A stretch of DNA of 64,000 bases from Piezodorus guildinii (GCA_023052935.1 CM041294.1:10960414-11024413), one strand, 5' to 3'; counted from the first letter of the stretch, positions 9,930 through 20,452 are shown. Notes: generated by a model from the sequence alone, not told the origin. A program made the numbers and translations.

Positions 9930-10375
9930 GAGGCTTCATGGACCCAAAATAACACAAGAGGGCTACAGGCTAAAATCCAATGGAGAAATATATAGAAATT
10001 TGGAAAACCTTGAAGTAGTCATCAGAACTAGGAGACTGAAGTTTGATGGCCAAATGGTAAGAATGAACAATCAGAGGATGAACAAACAGATTTTTGACAA
10101 AGTTCTAGGCTATAAGAATATGGGTGGTTATGCAAAGCAAATAAAAGAGGAGCTCGATAAGTTAAAAATCAAGAAAATAGACTGCTTAGATAGAGAGCTT
10201 TTCGGGAAAAACAAAGAAACAGGGGAGAAATAGGCAAAGGAAGAGCGAGAGGAACAGTCCAGGAAGATAACAGAATATTGGAGAAAAAGGAAGATGAAAG
10301 ATGTGAAGAAGACAGAATGATATTCACGTGATCCTTGATGGCCAATTCGTGCAGAAAAAAAAAATAATAATAATG
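9930..10375 (+). mobile_element. LINE 3' fragment (family not LINE-A)
   Basis: Translation gives the LINE C-terminal block RTRRLKFDGQMVRMN at about 10,025-10,070, followed by a lysine-rich tail, and the copy ends in an A-run plus a TAA microsatellite (10,356-10,373) as expected for a LINE 3' end. The RRLK-G-(A/V)RM arrangement matches the region after the reverse transcriptase domain. Heavily truncated and not functional. Confidence 0.65.
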
Positions 10376-10966
10376 CTTTATTTTGAAATATTATTGAAAC
10401 ATGACCGTCTGCTGGATAAAGTTGCTATAGTCATATGGAATTATACAAATTAAAGTAAACAATAAACTGCTTTATACAATGAAAACCCTGGACCTAAGCA
10501 AAATTAACGAAATAGTTATTCTACCAGACTGAAACAATTATAAAATCAAAAAATAATAATAATAATATAAACTTAATATTATTTACAAACTTGTATTACA
10601 CTCTCAAAGCCCTTCCAATCAGCTGTTATTGAACTCTTTTACAAGCCTGTGTTTAGTAAGTCCATGCAATTTTGCAAAACTTCACCTATGGAGGGAAATT
10701 CTCACCATCTAATTTCTCGAATAGTTCCTCCACTGTTAAGACTTTTTTGTGAAAATATTTCATTGGAAACTCAGACATTATGGGGCAACCGCTAAAAAAG
10801 AAACGTATTTTCAATTTAGTTTCTATCAAAGAGAGAACATTGGACGTCACCTACGTTGAATATTTTATAATTCAGACTGAGTAGCTCAGACCCGACTGTA
10901 GTAACCCATCTTGGATCCTCACTTGCATATTTTGCAGATAATCAACCTTATTCCACTCTTTTCTAA
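10376..10966. other. no recognisable gene
   Basis: AT-rich sequence with no open frame or repeat relation noticed. The end (10,945-10,966) is the left boundary of a 135-bp direct repeat. Confidence 0.35.
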
Positions 10967-11102
10967 GTTTTTTATATGGAAAAAATTTACTGGATCTATT
11001 TATTCTATCTGTGTTCCTTTCTTGCGTTTTTTTTTTGTTTTACAACTTGGTCGAATTTATGTTTTAAACCTGAAACATATTTAATGTTTATTAGGGGCGA
11101 TG
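10967..11102 (+). repeat. 135-bp direct repeat, left copy
   Basis: From TTTTTTATATGG to AGGGGCGATGG this segment is repeated almost exactly at 11,543-11,681 (two substitutions and a T-run length change). The two copies flank a LINE-A fragment. Confidence 0.9.
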
Positions 11103-11542
11103 GGAACAGGGAATACCCAGAATGTTAGTAAATCTAGTAGAGATGTGTTTGTCGGAAACATTTCATAAAGTTAGAATCGGTCATAATTACTCCGAGAGAT
11201 TTGAGGTGCGATCGGGTTTGAAACAGGGTGACTCCCTTTCATCTGTTTTGTTTAATATAGCCTTAGAATATCATAGAAAAGGTGATGTGTACCGAGAAAG
11301 GCTTAAATATGGGTGACAAGATTCCGGTTTTGGGGTATGACTATGATCTGCTACTGCTAGGTGAAGACACGGAAACCATATAACTAAATAAAAGTGTGTT
11401 AATAAAAACCGGAAGGAAATAGGACTCGAATTAAATACCGATAAGATGAAATATATGAATGGTAGCAGAATCTGTGGCGATCTTAGTAATATTGATATAT
11501 CAGGGCATACTTTTGAACGCGTAGACCAGAGTGGAAGTCTTA
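11103..11542 (+). pseudogene. LINE-A internal fragment A2
   Basis: An internal piece of the reverse-transcriptase ORF: VNLVEMCLSETFHKVRIGHN, then GLKQGDSLSSVLFNIAL (RT motif B region), then the mutated catalytic box GYDYDLLLLG, with frameshifts and a stop in the following LNKSVLIKTG segment. Neither the 5' part nor the LINE-A 3' terminus is present, so it did not arrive by ordinary target-primed integration of a complete 3' end. It lies exactly between two 135-bp direct repeats. Confidence 0.85.
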
Positions 11543-11681
11543 GTTTTTTATATGGCAAAAATTTACTGAATCTATTTATTCTATCTGTGTTCCTTTCTTG
11601 CGTTTTTTTTTTTGTTTTACAACTTGGTCGAATTTATGTTTTAAACCTGAAACATATTTAATGTTTATTAGGGGCGATGGA
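11543..11681 (+). repeat. 135-bp direct repeat, right copy
   Basis: Near-identical to 10,967-11,102. High similarity relative to the decay of the enclosed LINE fragment suggests the duplication arose together with or after the insertion. Confidence 0.9.
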
Positions 11682-12129
11682 CCATTTTAAAAATCATAGA
11701 AGGAACAAATTTTATATTGAAAACGTCTGGAATCATAACTAGAATATTGCTAACGAACTTGAACATTTTCCATTTCATATCTAACTCGTTAAGCGTTGCA
11801 TGACTGTTCCTTTCATTGCTAGTACAGGCCGCCCTAGTTGACTCGGGCCGTGGTAATTGGGCATAAACAGCGGCTGATTGCTTTGCAACGATACATGCGT
11901 GAGCACCACAGCACCATCAAAATGTAACTCATAAAAAACAATTTTAAAAATTGAACCTGAGAAGAGAATGTATATGAATATAGGAATATAAATCAAACAT
12001 AGGAACGCTTTAAAGAAATATCCCAAGTCGGGTCAAATAAGTTAGTAGCCCTTTGTAAAAGTGATTTCAATTGAAACTTAAACATTCTTATAAATATATT
12101 TAATTCTGGTAAATATATGACCCATTTTT
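11682..12129. other. no recognisable gene
   Basis: Mixed sequence. An 81-codon minus-strand frame (11,781-12,026) has no recognisable motif. No repeat relation noticed. Confidence 0.35.
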
Positions 12130-12311
12130 ACTTTCACTTACTATATATAGTAAGGAGAAGTATTGCGATCGTTAAAATTTTCGAATTCCAGTTTTCAACG
12201 GAAATACACGTTTTAGGGTCCCCTGAGTCCAAATAACCAAGTCCCGCAAAAAGGTCTGTGTGTGTGTGTCTTGTGTGTGTGTGTGTGTGTGTGTGTGTGG
12301 TGTCTGTGTGT

Positions 12312-12401
<90 letters not shown>

Positions 12402-13120
12402 TAACTCCCGGGCGGAAACGGTAAGTCCTATGAAACTGAAATTTCATATTTAACACAACTATACGCCCGAGACGTGCTAAAACTTTTTTCATCATAATGA
12501 GCCCACCAGAAGAGGCACTTTATACCATGCATTTTGCACCTTTTTTCGATTTTCTCGAAAACGGTTCCGACGATTTTGATTAAACTCGCTATATCGATGT
12601 AAAATTTAATGGGCTTTAATATCATGTAGGTTTTATTCTGATTAAAATGGTCTGACAGGTCTTAAATGCCGATATTTTAAATTTTCTTCCCCTAAAGTAC
12701 CTTTAATTTTGTAGATTCAATAATAATAACTAGATTATCTTGTTAACGCTGATGAAAAACAGGTAAATATATAAATTGAATAAATTCGATACCCAACTAA
12801 AGGAGAAAACAGAAAAAATATATTTTGTATGCAATTTTTTGTTTTTGAACATAAGAGCAGTAATATACATGTATGATATGCCGTTGGAAAGCTTGAGATT
12901 TTAGAAAAAATATTATCTCATACACAATCAATTGATACGAGTGATTATTTTAGATAATAAGGTAATCGATTTTTTAATAAAGCACATGTTTTTTATAGAA
13001 ATTCCACTTAATTAATTCTTTAATGATTTTACTCAATTTTATATCTAACTGTATTTGAAAATTCTTTAATTTATTTTAAAAATGAAGGTAAGTGAAAGTC
13101 GTGTGTTGCTCGCACCAGAT
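12130..13120 (+). mobile_element. MITE-1 copy B with expanded GT tract
   Basis: Same ends and landmarks as copy A (ACTTTCACTTAC at 12,130; GTAAGTGAAAGT at 13,088-13,099; tail to GCACCAGAT). It differs by a GT/GTCT tract of about 145 bp (12,256-12,401), where copy A has about 20 bp, and by small deletions near 12,920. Confidence 0.85.
12256..12401 (+). repeat. (GT)n microsatellite inside MITE-1
   Basis: Interrupted GT repeat with occasional TCT/CTT interruptions. The homologous position in copy A (8,665-8,684) has a short run and the copy at 45,243-46,083 only a CACACA stub. Confidence 0.95.
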
Positions 13121-13227
13121 TTTTTATTTTCCTGTTTGTCACGCTTTCCTAAATCTAAACCTCTCATTTTTCTCTATCTTCGAAAATAACAGAGTTAACT
13201 CATTTTTGATATAACTCGAGCTATAAA

Positions 13228-13569
13228 AAAAAAAATATTTGTTTAATGCAATTTTTCGTTTTTGAACATAAAAGCAGTAATATCACATTGTATGATATAC
13301 CGATGGAAAGCTAACGATTTTAGAAAAAACATCATCTCATACACAAGATTTAAAAGTTAATAGAGAGTGATGAGAAGAAGATAAAACTAACTGATTATTT
13401 TAGATAATAATATAATAGATTTTTTAATAAAACACATGTTTCTATATAAATTCAATTTAATTAATTCTTTAATAGTTTAACGTATTTTTCTCTCTAACTG
13501 TATTTGAAAATTCTTTCATTGATTTTAAAAATGGAGGTAAGTGAAAGTCGTGTGTTGCCCGCACCAGAT
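13228..13569 (+). mobile_element. MITE-1 copy C, 3' part only
   Basis: Begins within the internal TTTAATGCAATTTTTCG block and runs to GTAAGTGAAAGT and the conserved tail ending GCACCAGATT. The 5' half is missing. It lies about 100 bp after copy B in the same orientation. Confidence 0.8.
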
Positions 13570-14138
13570 TTTTATCTATTGTATGTGTCATCTTTCAGGT
13601 ACTTATTGGAATTTAGTCATCTCCAACAGTTGAAGGACGACCCGAGCCGCTTTGCGCCTTCCAAGTCAAAACTTCCGGTTCTGAAAAGAGCTAACCACCG
13701 GCATCATCGCCATACACACTGCAGGTTTTTGACATCTTAGCTCTTCTGTGCAGCGAATTTTTTTTTCAAGAACAAAAAATAATTAAATGACGAAAATGAT
13801 TGCTTTTCTCTTCCATTTTTAGCAAGAAAAATTCTACTTAAAGATAAGGAATATCGGTTGAAATTGATACATAAAAGCAAATTAATTAATCCTTTTTAAG
13901 AATATGTAAAAATTATTGAACAAGTATACATGATTTTATAAACACAGACAGGATTGAATTGTGATATTGTAATAATTTACAGCTCATTACTTTTTTTTTT
14001 TTTTTTTTTTATCTGACACACTTTTATTTGTTTCACCATGCTTTTTTGTTTTTTGTTATTGGCAAACAAAGAAAAAAATTTAATTTAATAGAAAAAGTAG
14101 AAAAGAGCATAAATATTTTTGTCCGAATATAAGAATAG
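13570..14138. other. unique/repeat mosaic with poly-T, no confirmed gene
   Basis: A 46-codon open stretch after CATCTTTCAG (13,600-13,740) looks exon-like, but its core AACAGTTGAAGGACGAC recurs at 25,957 and, diverged, near 15,470, so it is probably a dispersed repeat. The segment 13,785-13,870 also matches 15,470-15,550 in the same orientation. A poly-T tract lies at 13,989-14,010. Confidence 0.4.
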
Positions 14139-14152
14139 TATATTGGGTTGTA

Positions 14153-15219
14153 TTTATATCGATTTTAAAAAAGGCTTATGATTCAATAGACCGTCAGAAG
14201 CTGTATGATCATCATGATTGAACAGGGGATACCTAGAGAGTTAGTAAATCTAGTAGAGATGTGTTTGTCGGAAACATTTCATAAAGTTAGAATCGGTCAT
14301 AATTACTCCGAGAGATTTGAGGTGCGATCGGGTTTGAAACAGGGTGACTCCCTTTCGCCTGTTTTGTTTAATATAGCTCATGTCATAGAAAAGATGATGT
14401 GCACCGAGATAGGCTTAAATATGGGCGACAAGATTCCAGTTTTGGGGTATGACTATGATCTGCTACTGCTAGGTGAAAACACGGAAACCATACAACTAAA
14501 TACAAGTGTGTTAATAAAAACCGGGAAAGAAATAGGACTCGAATTAAATACCGATAAGATGAAATATATGAATGGTAGTAGAAACTGTGGCGATCTTAGT
14601 GATACTTTTGAACGCGTAGAGAAATTCAAGTATTTAGGTTCAATGACAATAAGAAAAAATGAAATCCAGGAAGAAATAAAGTCCCGGTTAAAGGTGGGAA
14701 ATGCGTGTTATTATTCAGTTGCTAAGTTACTTAGTTCGCGGCTTCCATCTAAAAACTTAAAAGTTAGAATTGATAAAACTATTATTCTTCCAACGGTTAT
14801 TTACGGATGTGAAACGTGGCCGCTTACTTTGAAGGATGAACAACGGCTTAAGGTTTTCGAAAATAAGGTATTGCGTAAAATATTTGGTCCGAAGAGAGAT
14901 GAGGGCACTAGGGAGTTTAGAAGGTTACAAAACGCGTAATTGCGGAACTTGTATCCTGTGAATATAATTGAGTTGATAGCGTCGCGGAGACTTAAATGGA
15001 GACTCAGACTAAAGCTGTTGGGCTCGGTGAGGATCGGGTTCCGAGAAACTTGGTATTCGCTAATCCGGCTGGTAGGCGTCCGAAAGCGCCGATGATGAGG
15101 ATTGCGTTAAGGCTGATCTTGGAGGGGCTTGGTCTTGAACGGAGAACATTATACGAGTCAGTGTAGGCGGAATATGGTGGTATCGGGATCGAACCTTTGG
15201 TTTAGACTATTATTATTAT
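14153..15219 (+). mobile_element. LINE-A copy A3, 5'-truncated, with target duplication
   Basis: Starts in the reverse transcriptase at motif A (YIDFKKAYDSID, 14,158-14,195) and runs to the LINE-A 3' end with a TTA tail. It is flanked by a perfect 14-bp direct repeat TATATTGGGTTGTA at 14,139-14,152 and 15,220-15,233. The longest LINE-A copy in the window. Directly after the right repeat lies the last 50 bp of another LINE-A copy in the same orientation. Confidence 0.9.
14205..14939 (+). pseudogene. LINE-A reverse transcriptase, palm to C-terminus
   Basis: A 244-residue open frame covering RT motif B (GLKQGDSLSPVLFN near residue 47), the catalytic box, which reads GYDYDLLLLG near residue 78 in place of the usual AYADD-type sequence, then LELNTDKMKYM, VEKFKYLGS, YGCETWPL and VLRKIFGPKRDE. 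Motif A lies upstream in another frame, so a frameshift separates them near 14,205. It ends early at a stop in the HNAEL block; homologous C-terminal sequence continues to about 15,190 with further frame breaks. The loss of an aspartate-alanine-aspartate centre predicts no activity. Confidence 0.85.
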
Positions 15220-15233
15220 TATATTGGGTTGTA

Positions 15234-15290
15234 AAATATGGTGGTATCGGCATCAAACCTTCGGGTTCGGTAAGCCTATTATAATTAAGA
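15234..15290 (+). mobile_element. LINE-A 3' end, very short copy
   Basis: AATATGGTGGTATCGGCATC continues into CCTTCGGGTTCGGTAAGCC and ends ATTATAATTA. It is a second LINE-A 3' terminus next to copy A3, whose insertion site lies at its 5' edge. Confidence 0.8.
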
Positions 15291-15607
15291 AAACAAATAT
15301 GAACAAAATAACTTATTAAAAGGTCTCAAACAAGGTCTCTGCTTTTTGCTGGTGATTTCGACAAAAACTTTGGATTCTTGTAAATATTTCTAATCAACTA
15401 TACATGACCCTTGAGGTCATCATAGGGTGAGGGTCGTCTGTGACCGAGGCTTGAATTGGGTTATTATCAACAGTTGAATGACGAAAATTATTATTATCTC
15501 TTCCATTATAAGCAAAATACCACTTAAGGATAAGGAATCTCGGTCGAAACTGATCCATAAAACAACCGAAAGAATATGTAAACAATATTGAACAAGAAAA
15601 CGTGATT
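15291..15607. other. no recognisable gene
   Basis: Mixed sequence; the block 15,467-15,550 matches 13,786-13,870. A 63-codon minus-strand frame has no motif. Confidence 0.35.
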
Positions 15608-15765
15608 TTATATTTTACTATTTGGACAGGACATTGCGTTGCTGATTGCCAGGTCCCGGTTCGAGTCCGTCCCTGGCAAAATATTATTTATTGTGGTATA
15701 ATATCCCTGAATCGACCCTGGCGTTGGATATAGAAAGGCTTCGTCCAGCCTTAAAAAAAAAATAC
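15608..15765 (+). mobile_element. tRNA-derived SINE (SINE-2)
   Basis: Contains a perfect pol III B box, GGTTCGAGTCC, in a T-arm-like setting (CCAGGTCCCGG before it, GTCCCTGG after it), preceded by a tRNA-like GGACATTGCGTTGCTGATTG. A short body ends in a 10-bp A-run near 15,750. Length about 150 bp. One copy only in the window, and no target duplication was resolved. Confidence 0.6.
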
Positions 15766-15946
15766 TCTTGAATAAGACGTTGATTTCCAGATGGTACTGA
15801 AGCATATTTTTTTTCAAAATTTGTAATTTTTCTAATTGCTTAGTGTTATTGTGTTCTTATCGTATTGTTATCTTGAAAATCTGATACGCGCAGCACATAA
15901 CCTCCTTTTAACCCACTTGAAATGAGTATTAAAAACAAGTTTAGTT

Positions 15947-16125
15947 TGTTTGTTTATTTTAACGTCTCCTTATGTTACTGTGGCTAATCGGACGATGCTA
16001 CAGTGGGAGTCCTAAATTTAGTCTGTCCAGGTTTTATTAGGATATCTTCAACGAGGACCTGACATCGCACAGAATAGGGACCACCGTTCTACCTCACCTC
16101 TGAAGGGGTTTCGTCATTTCCATTT
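15947..16125 (-). mobile_element. SINE S1, 5'-truncated
   Basis: The minus strand shows the S1 3' half: GTAGCATCGTCCGATTAGCC and CCTGGACAGACTAAATTTAG equivalents, then CCTGTGCGATGTCAGGTCC, ending in a tail whose plus-strand form is TTTGTTTGTTTATTTTAACG. The tRNA-like head is lost. Confidence 0.75.
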
Positions 16126-18180
16126 GAGATTAAGCAATGGAAAAAAAAAAAAAAAAAAAGATCTATTAAAAATCTACTCCTCAATCGAATGAGGATTTTT
16201 TCGCCTTAGAAAAGAAATATCTCTGTTATTTGATAATAAACCTCAAAATTAGAGTTAGCAGTTAATTTAAATCCGGACTGAGAGCCGACAGTATCTGCCA
16301 ATAAGCGGGCAGATCCTCATCTCCGGCCGACTGAATCCGGCCAATCAGGTTAAAGTTTTATCGAAGCGAGCGCTATGATTGGCCCGAGGAGAGCCAATCC
16401 ACAACCACAGCGGAAATTCGCTCGGTTTGCTCCAGCATGATGATGATGATGGGAGAGGCGAGAGGGGACTCGGAAGCAAACACTCTCTTTAATCAGTTTT
16501 CTGCTTTGTAGTCACTCTTCAATCAATCCTGGATTCAACAGATTTCCGTTTATCCGAATCATGAATAAAGAACAAATCTCTTGCTTTCACGATCACCAAA
16601 TGTTTACAGAGCATTCAGTCGAAGCAATGAATAGGAAGGGAAAATATAACGAACATGAGGGAATGGTACATATTATATGATATATATATTCATAAATTAG
16701 AGTCACCCTTGCTTGCGATATTTCGTGTCATCCATTCATTGTTGTCATTCATGTTTAAAACTGCACTGCCCGAAACCAAGAATGCGAGATGATTTTATTT
16801 AGGACTGGCTGGCCCTACATGCGATGTCCTGTCCTAACAAGCAATATCACTTTCTGCCCGCCGCACAGTGGGCAATATCACCAATTTAGGTGGACAAAAG
16901 TCAAGTGAAAAGTTTAGGATTTTCCAGTGCTTCACCTTTTTATTATTAGTTGGCAAGACCCTTAATACTAATTTTTCTCGCCATACCGTGTTTACAAATA
17001 GATAGTAAATGAATGAATCATTCCTGTTCACACTAGTGCCTAATAAGATGGTCTTTTATTGTATTCAAGGTGTATTTAGAGCCATGGACATTGCTTAGAC
17101 AGGCAAGACATTATATTTCCTAACACGTTATTGAATATACATTGCAATTTCACCTGTAGAGTTAATATAACAATTTGTAAGGGTATGCCGCTATTCAATA
17201 ACAAAAAACTATATAACCCCCAATTTACCCCAAGGATTTGTTTGTAGGATTTGTTCCATCAATCCTTCTAGTCTTTAAATATTACAAAGAATTTTCGCGA
17301 TTTTTTCCGTTTTGCGTGATACATAATTTTTTTCAGACACAACACTCCGAATCAAAAGTTTTACAATCTATAATTTCAAGAATTTCCTAAATTATATAAA
17401 TTAGCAGGTTTTAGCAACTCCGAGCCATAATTAGATTTTTTGTATTATTTTTCCCGTATTCTGGGACTTCAAACGTAAAATGTAAGGTTTAGTAGTTTTA
17501 GATTTTAGGAAATAAAATTGATGTGTGACTACTGTGCGCTCGCCAGTCGTGTCAAAAAATTAATTATTTTTATATTTTTTTCCTATAATTTTTTTCCCGT
17601 AATGCGGGACCCCAAAGGTTAAATAGAGACAAGTTTCAGAATTTTGTCCACTTAACTCGGTCATATTTCCCACCGTGCGGTGTTGGAAAAAATGATCTTG
17701 TTAGATAATATATTTTACCTAGGACATACAAAGATAATGAGATGATGAATAGATATAATATAGGATATTGTATAGTGAATTATTTGTACTACCGTGTTTT
17801 TTTTTAAATTCACCCTGGCTGCTTTTGGTATTGCACCGAATAGTTAATTTAATCCATTTCTAATTTAATCTTATTTCTTAGCCGTTCAAGGGTGATGCCG
17901 TGATCAAGTGAAATAGTTTTCGTATGAATCCCATTTGGTGTACAGTGGAACACTTGCTTTCATGAAATAACCTTTATAGTAGAAAATAATAATAATAAAA
18001 ATGGCAGTTTATGGATTTATGAAAACTTTCGCTTTATTTTAAAAACTTACTTAACTTACATTGGCACTTAATATAGTTCCTAAAATCTTGGGTGATGTAT
18101 GAAAGAATATAACTTGTAGAATGGCAATTATGAATCCCTAAACTTCTTCATTACAAATATATTTATAAGTTTATACGATT
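16126..18180. other. 2 kb without a recognisable gene
   Basis: Begins with a 20-bp A-run (16,139-16,159). The part 16,250-16,520 has higher GC content and an ATG-rich ATGATGATGATGGG stretch but no convincing open frame on either strand. The remainder is AT-rich, with no motif, tandem repeat or relation to other families noticed. Possibly ordinary intronic or intergenic host DNA. Confidence 0.35.
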
Positions 18181-18184
18181 ATAA

Positions 18185-18445
18185 CAATATTCTGTTTACT
18201 AGTAGAACTTCTTTTATCGCATATTAACTTTTCTAAAATCTTGCGCTTTCCAACGATATACTATACGTCTAGATTGCAACTCATATTATAGGAACATTTT
18301 TTAATGCATTGATTACAGAAAATTTGTTTTTTCTTCTTAAGAAAAACATTATTGCAATTTATTTTACTTATAACCTTCAGGAAAGAATGGCCTAAGAAAA
18401 TCTTATCAAAATCCGTCCAGTGGTTTAGGAGCACTCTGATTATAA
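18185..18445 (+). repeat. single-copy relative of the 44-bp satellite founder
   Basis: Contains CTTGCGCTTTCCAACGATAT, then TTACAGAAAATTTG, CTTATAACCTTCAGGAAAG and finally ATCAAAATCCGTCCAGTGG. The last block is the core of the satellite monomer at 31.6-37.6 kb, here present once. A Jockey fragment begins immediately after, near 18,446. Confidence 0.75.
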
Positions 18446-18985
18446 GTACTTGCCCACCCATTTTAATCGGGGACAACCAAATTCCTCAGACCAACTCTGT
18501 ACATTACCTAGGACTGACACTCGATAGAAGGATGACTTGGGGCCCACATGTCAAGATGAAAAGAAAGACTCTCAAGCAGCGACACTCTCTTCTATCCAAA
18601 TCATCGATATTAAATTAAACAGAAACTGAATACATACACATACCTACTTAAACCTATATGGACTATGGACGCCTCACAGATTTATGGTTTAGAAAAAAAA
18701 AACTGCCATACAAGAACTGCAATAATTCCAATCAAAAATTTTAACTCAGAAAAACAGCTCCTAGGAATTTAAACAACAAAACCCTACGAACGGAATTACA
18801 GCAACCAACATTTGACTAACATATACGAACTCTATATTCTCGTCTTCACAGTAAACTGAACGGGCAATACTAATGACTATTAACGGCATGTCAATAGCTG
18901 AAATGCCAGTCAGAAGAAGGCTGAAGAGAAGCTGGATGAGGGACCTCCTCTGCACTTTCCTTCCCCATGCCTATCAATGCCGCTG
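18446..18985 (+). mobile_element. LINE-C (Jockey-like) 3' fragment
   Basis: Translation of 18,447-18,620 gives the post-RT block NSVHYLGLTLDRRMTWGPHV, followed with frame breaks by NSEKQLLGI and the C-terminal MPVRRRLKRSWMRDLL (18,900-18,950), then a short 3' untranslated part. The catalytic region is missing. It is the same subfamily as the minus-strand fragment at 28.9-29.15 kb. Confidence 0.75.
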
Positions 18986-19379
18986 CTTATGTTGCTATAG
19001 CACACTTGCTTATTATCACTAATATGAGCTTATAAGGCTCTATTAATCTATTAAGGCGCTAGATACCACTCGTTAGAGAGACAATCTTTCATAAGTCTTA
19101 GACGCTAGTCCGAATGTTGCGTACACAGCCTCCTACCATGACCACCGTTCTAGCCCAGGTCCCCGGGATCAGACTAAACACAATCCTTCCAGTGACCCTT
19201 TAGCCTACTTCACGGACAGGAACAAAATACAAAATAAAAGGGGTTTGAAAAAAGAAAAAAAATAGGACAGGATCACGAAGTGCGGCTCAAACACTCCAAC
19301 TAATAAAATACTTATTTCTAACGTTAGACCACCCGATAACGGTTTTAAACCTCCTATCCCCTTTCAAAAAGTTTTCAAG
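18986..19379. other. no recognisable gene
   Basis: No open frame, tandem repeat or family relation noticed. The end (19,345-19,379) is pyrimidine-rich before the GC-rich candidate exon. Confidence 0.3.
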
Positions 19380-19657
19380 TTCAGTTTGGAAGCTGGGCTA
19401 ACTAACTACTTGCGCCTCGCTAACTTTCCCTCTAAATCGGCTTCCGGTTCGGGATTAGCGGTTCCAGAGGTCTGCGGAGCTTCTGAGTTGTCGGTGGAGG
19501 TTGTCTCCTCGCTCAGGGATAAGTCGGAAAGTTCTCTAATCGTGCCGCAGCTGCGAGCAATCGGGGGAGGAGGGGGTGTCCGGGGCGGGGTAGTGGTGGC
19601 AGAGCGAAGGTATGTTGCACTCAACAAGACCTTCTTGAAAGGTATTATGCTGTATTA
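19380..19657. CDS. candidate host exon, strand unresolved
   Basis: A GC- and CpG-rich island in AT-rich surroundings, open on both strands. Minus reading: acceptor-like TTTTTAATACAG, then an open frame of about 83 codons with a proline run using mixed codons and an acidic Ser/Thr-rich stretch (LSLSEETTSTDNSEAP), ending KLARRK-stop; this composition is typical of a disordered protein tail. Plus reading: acceptor-like TTTTCAAG at 19,379 and a strong donor AAG/GTATGT at 19,609-19,615, open throughout but glycine/valine-rich. I favour the minus frame on composition and the plus strand on the donor. No homology recognised. Confidence 0.35.
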
Positions 19658-19659
19658 AA

Positions 19660-20190
19660 AACGCTGCAAAGTATTTCTAAATGGCTATATTAGGATAAAA
19701 CTGTTTAAATAGCTGTTAGAAGACAATTAACTAATATGAAAATCAATGAATAATTCAAAGGAAAATGGCATATCACTTATGCTAATTTCAAAACCCTATA
19801 TCTCTGCTAGTTCTCAACCAAATTCGATGATTCTTTTTTCATTTTGCAAGAAATTCAATTATAAATCGAATATCTCTTATTTGAACGTTTATTTATTTAT
19901 TTATTTTTATTCATTATTCGAGTTCTACGTATCTGGAAGCGTAAACCCCCAAATTTTTAGATGGAGTAATTTTTTATTTTTTATTTTTTTATTAGTCGTT
20001 TACAAAGATTCATCATTCAAAATAATAAACTAAAAGTAGACTTCTTTATTATTTGATTTTATTTTCCTTCTATCTTTATTAAAATAAAACTTCCAAATTT
20101 CAGAAAACTTTACATTTTTTCTCTATGACTAATACTAACCGAATTGTCAGGTAACCACTGTCAAAACTATTGATTTGAGGGACCGAAGCT
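19660..20190. other. AT-rich, no gene seen
   Basis: Short TTTA repeat at 19,889-19,906. A 95-codon plus frame (19,746-20,033) is hydrophobic and low in complexity, with no recognised domain; treated as chance. Confidence 0.35.
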
Positions 20191-20194
20191 GGAG

Positions 20195-20452
20195 CCCTAG
20201 GATTTTTTACCTCTATTAGTTATTACAGCATAACTAAGGATTTTTTACTCCTATTAAAAAATCCTTAGTTATGCTGTACTTCGGAGGGGACGTTAAAAGG
20301 TGGTCCCGAGCCTGGGCGATGTAAGGTAATCGTAAAAGATCCCTATGCTAATTAAACCTGGATAGGCAACAATTATGACCACCGTAGCATCGTCTGATTA
20401 GCCATAGTAGCAAAAAAGTGACGTTAAACGAATAAACAAACAAACTACTTAA
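20195..20452 (+). mobile_element. SINE S1 copy with internal inverted duplication
   Basis: Carries the S1 body (GGAGGGGACGTTAAAAGGTG, CCTGGATAGGCAACAATTAT, GTAGCATCGTCTGATTAGCC) and the tail AAACGAATAAACAAACAAAC. The tRNA-like head is absent. In its place 20,225-20,277 forms a perfect hairpin of two 23-bp arms made from the S1 sequence CATAACTAAGGATTTTT and its complement. Confidence 0.8.
20225..20277. repeat. perfect 23-bp inverted repeat, 7-nt loop
   Basis: The arm 20,225-20,247 is the exact reverse complement of 20,255-20,277. Both arms are the S1 segment that normally occurs once, so this is a local inverted duplication inside a SINE. Confidence 0.9.

Noticed and set aside
12172..12495. 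A 107-codon minus frame rich in HT repeats
   Set aside because: It is the GT microsatellite of MITE-1 copy B read as codons; the homologous frame at 8,478-8,780 lacks the repeat and has no function either.
13597..13740. Exon-like stretch after TCTTTCAG with 46 open codons (YLLEFSHLQQLKDDPSRFAP...)
   Set aside because: Its core AACAGTTGAAGGACGAC recurs at 25,957 and diverged near 15,470 in non-coding surroundings, and the downstream donor is poor. More likely part of a dispersed repeat.
19746..20033. Plus-strand 95-codon hydrophobic frame
   Set aside because: T-rich DNA gives Phe/Leu/Ile-rich chance frames; no start context or family similarity.
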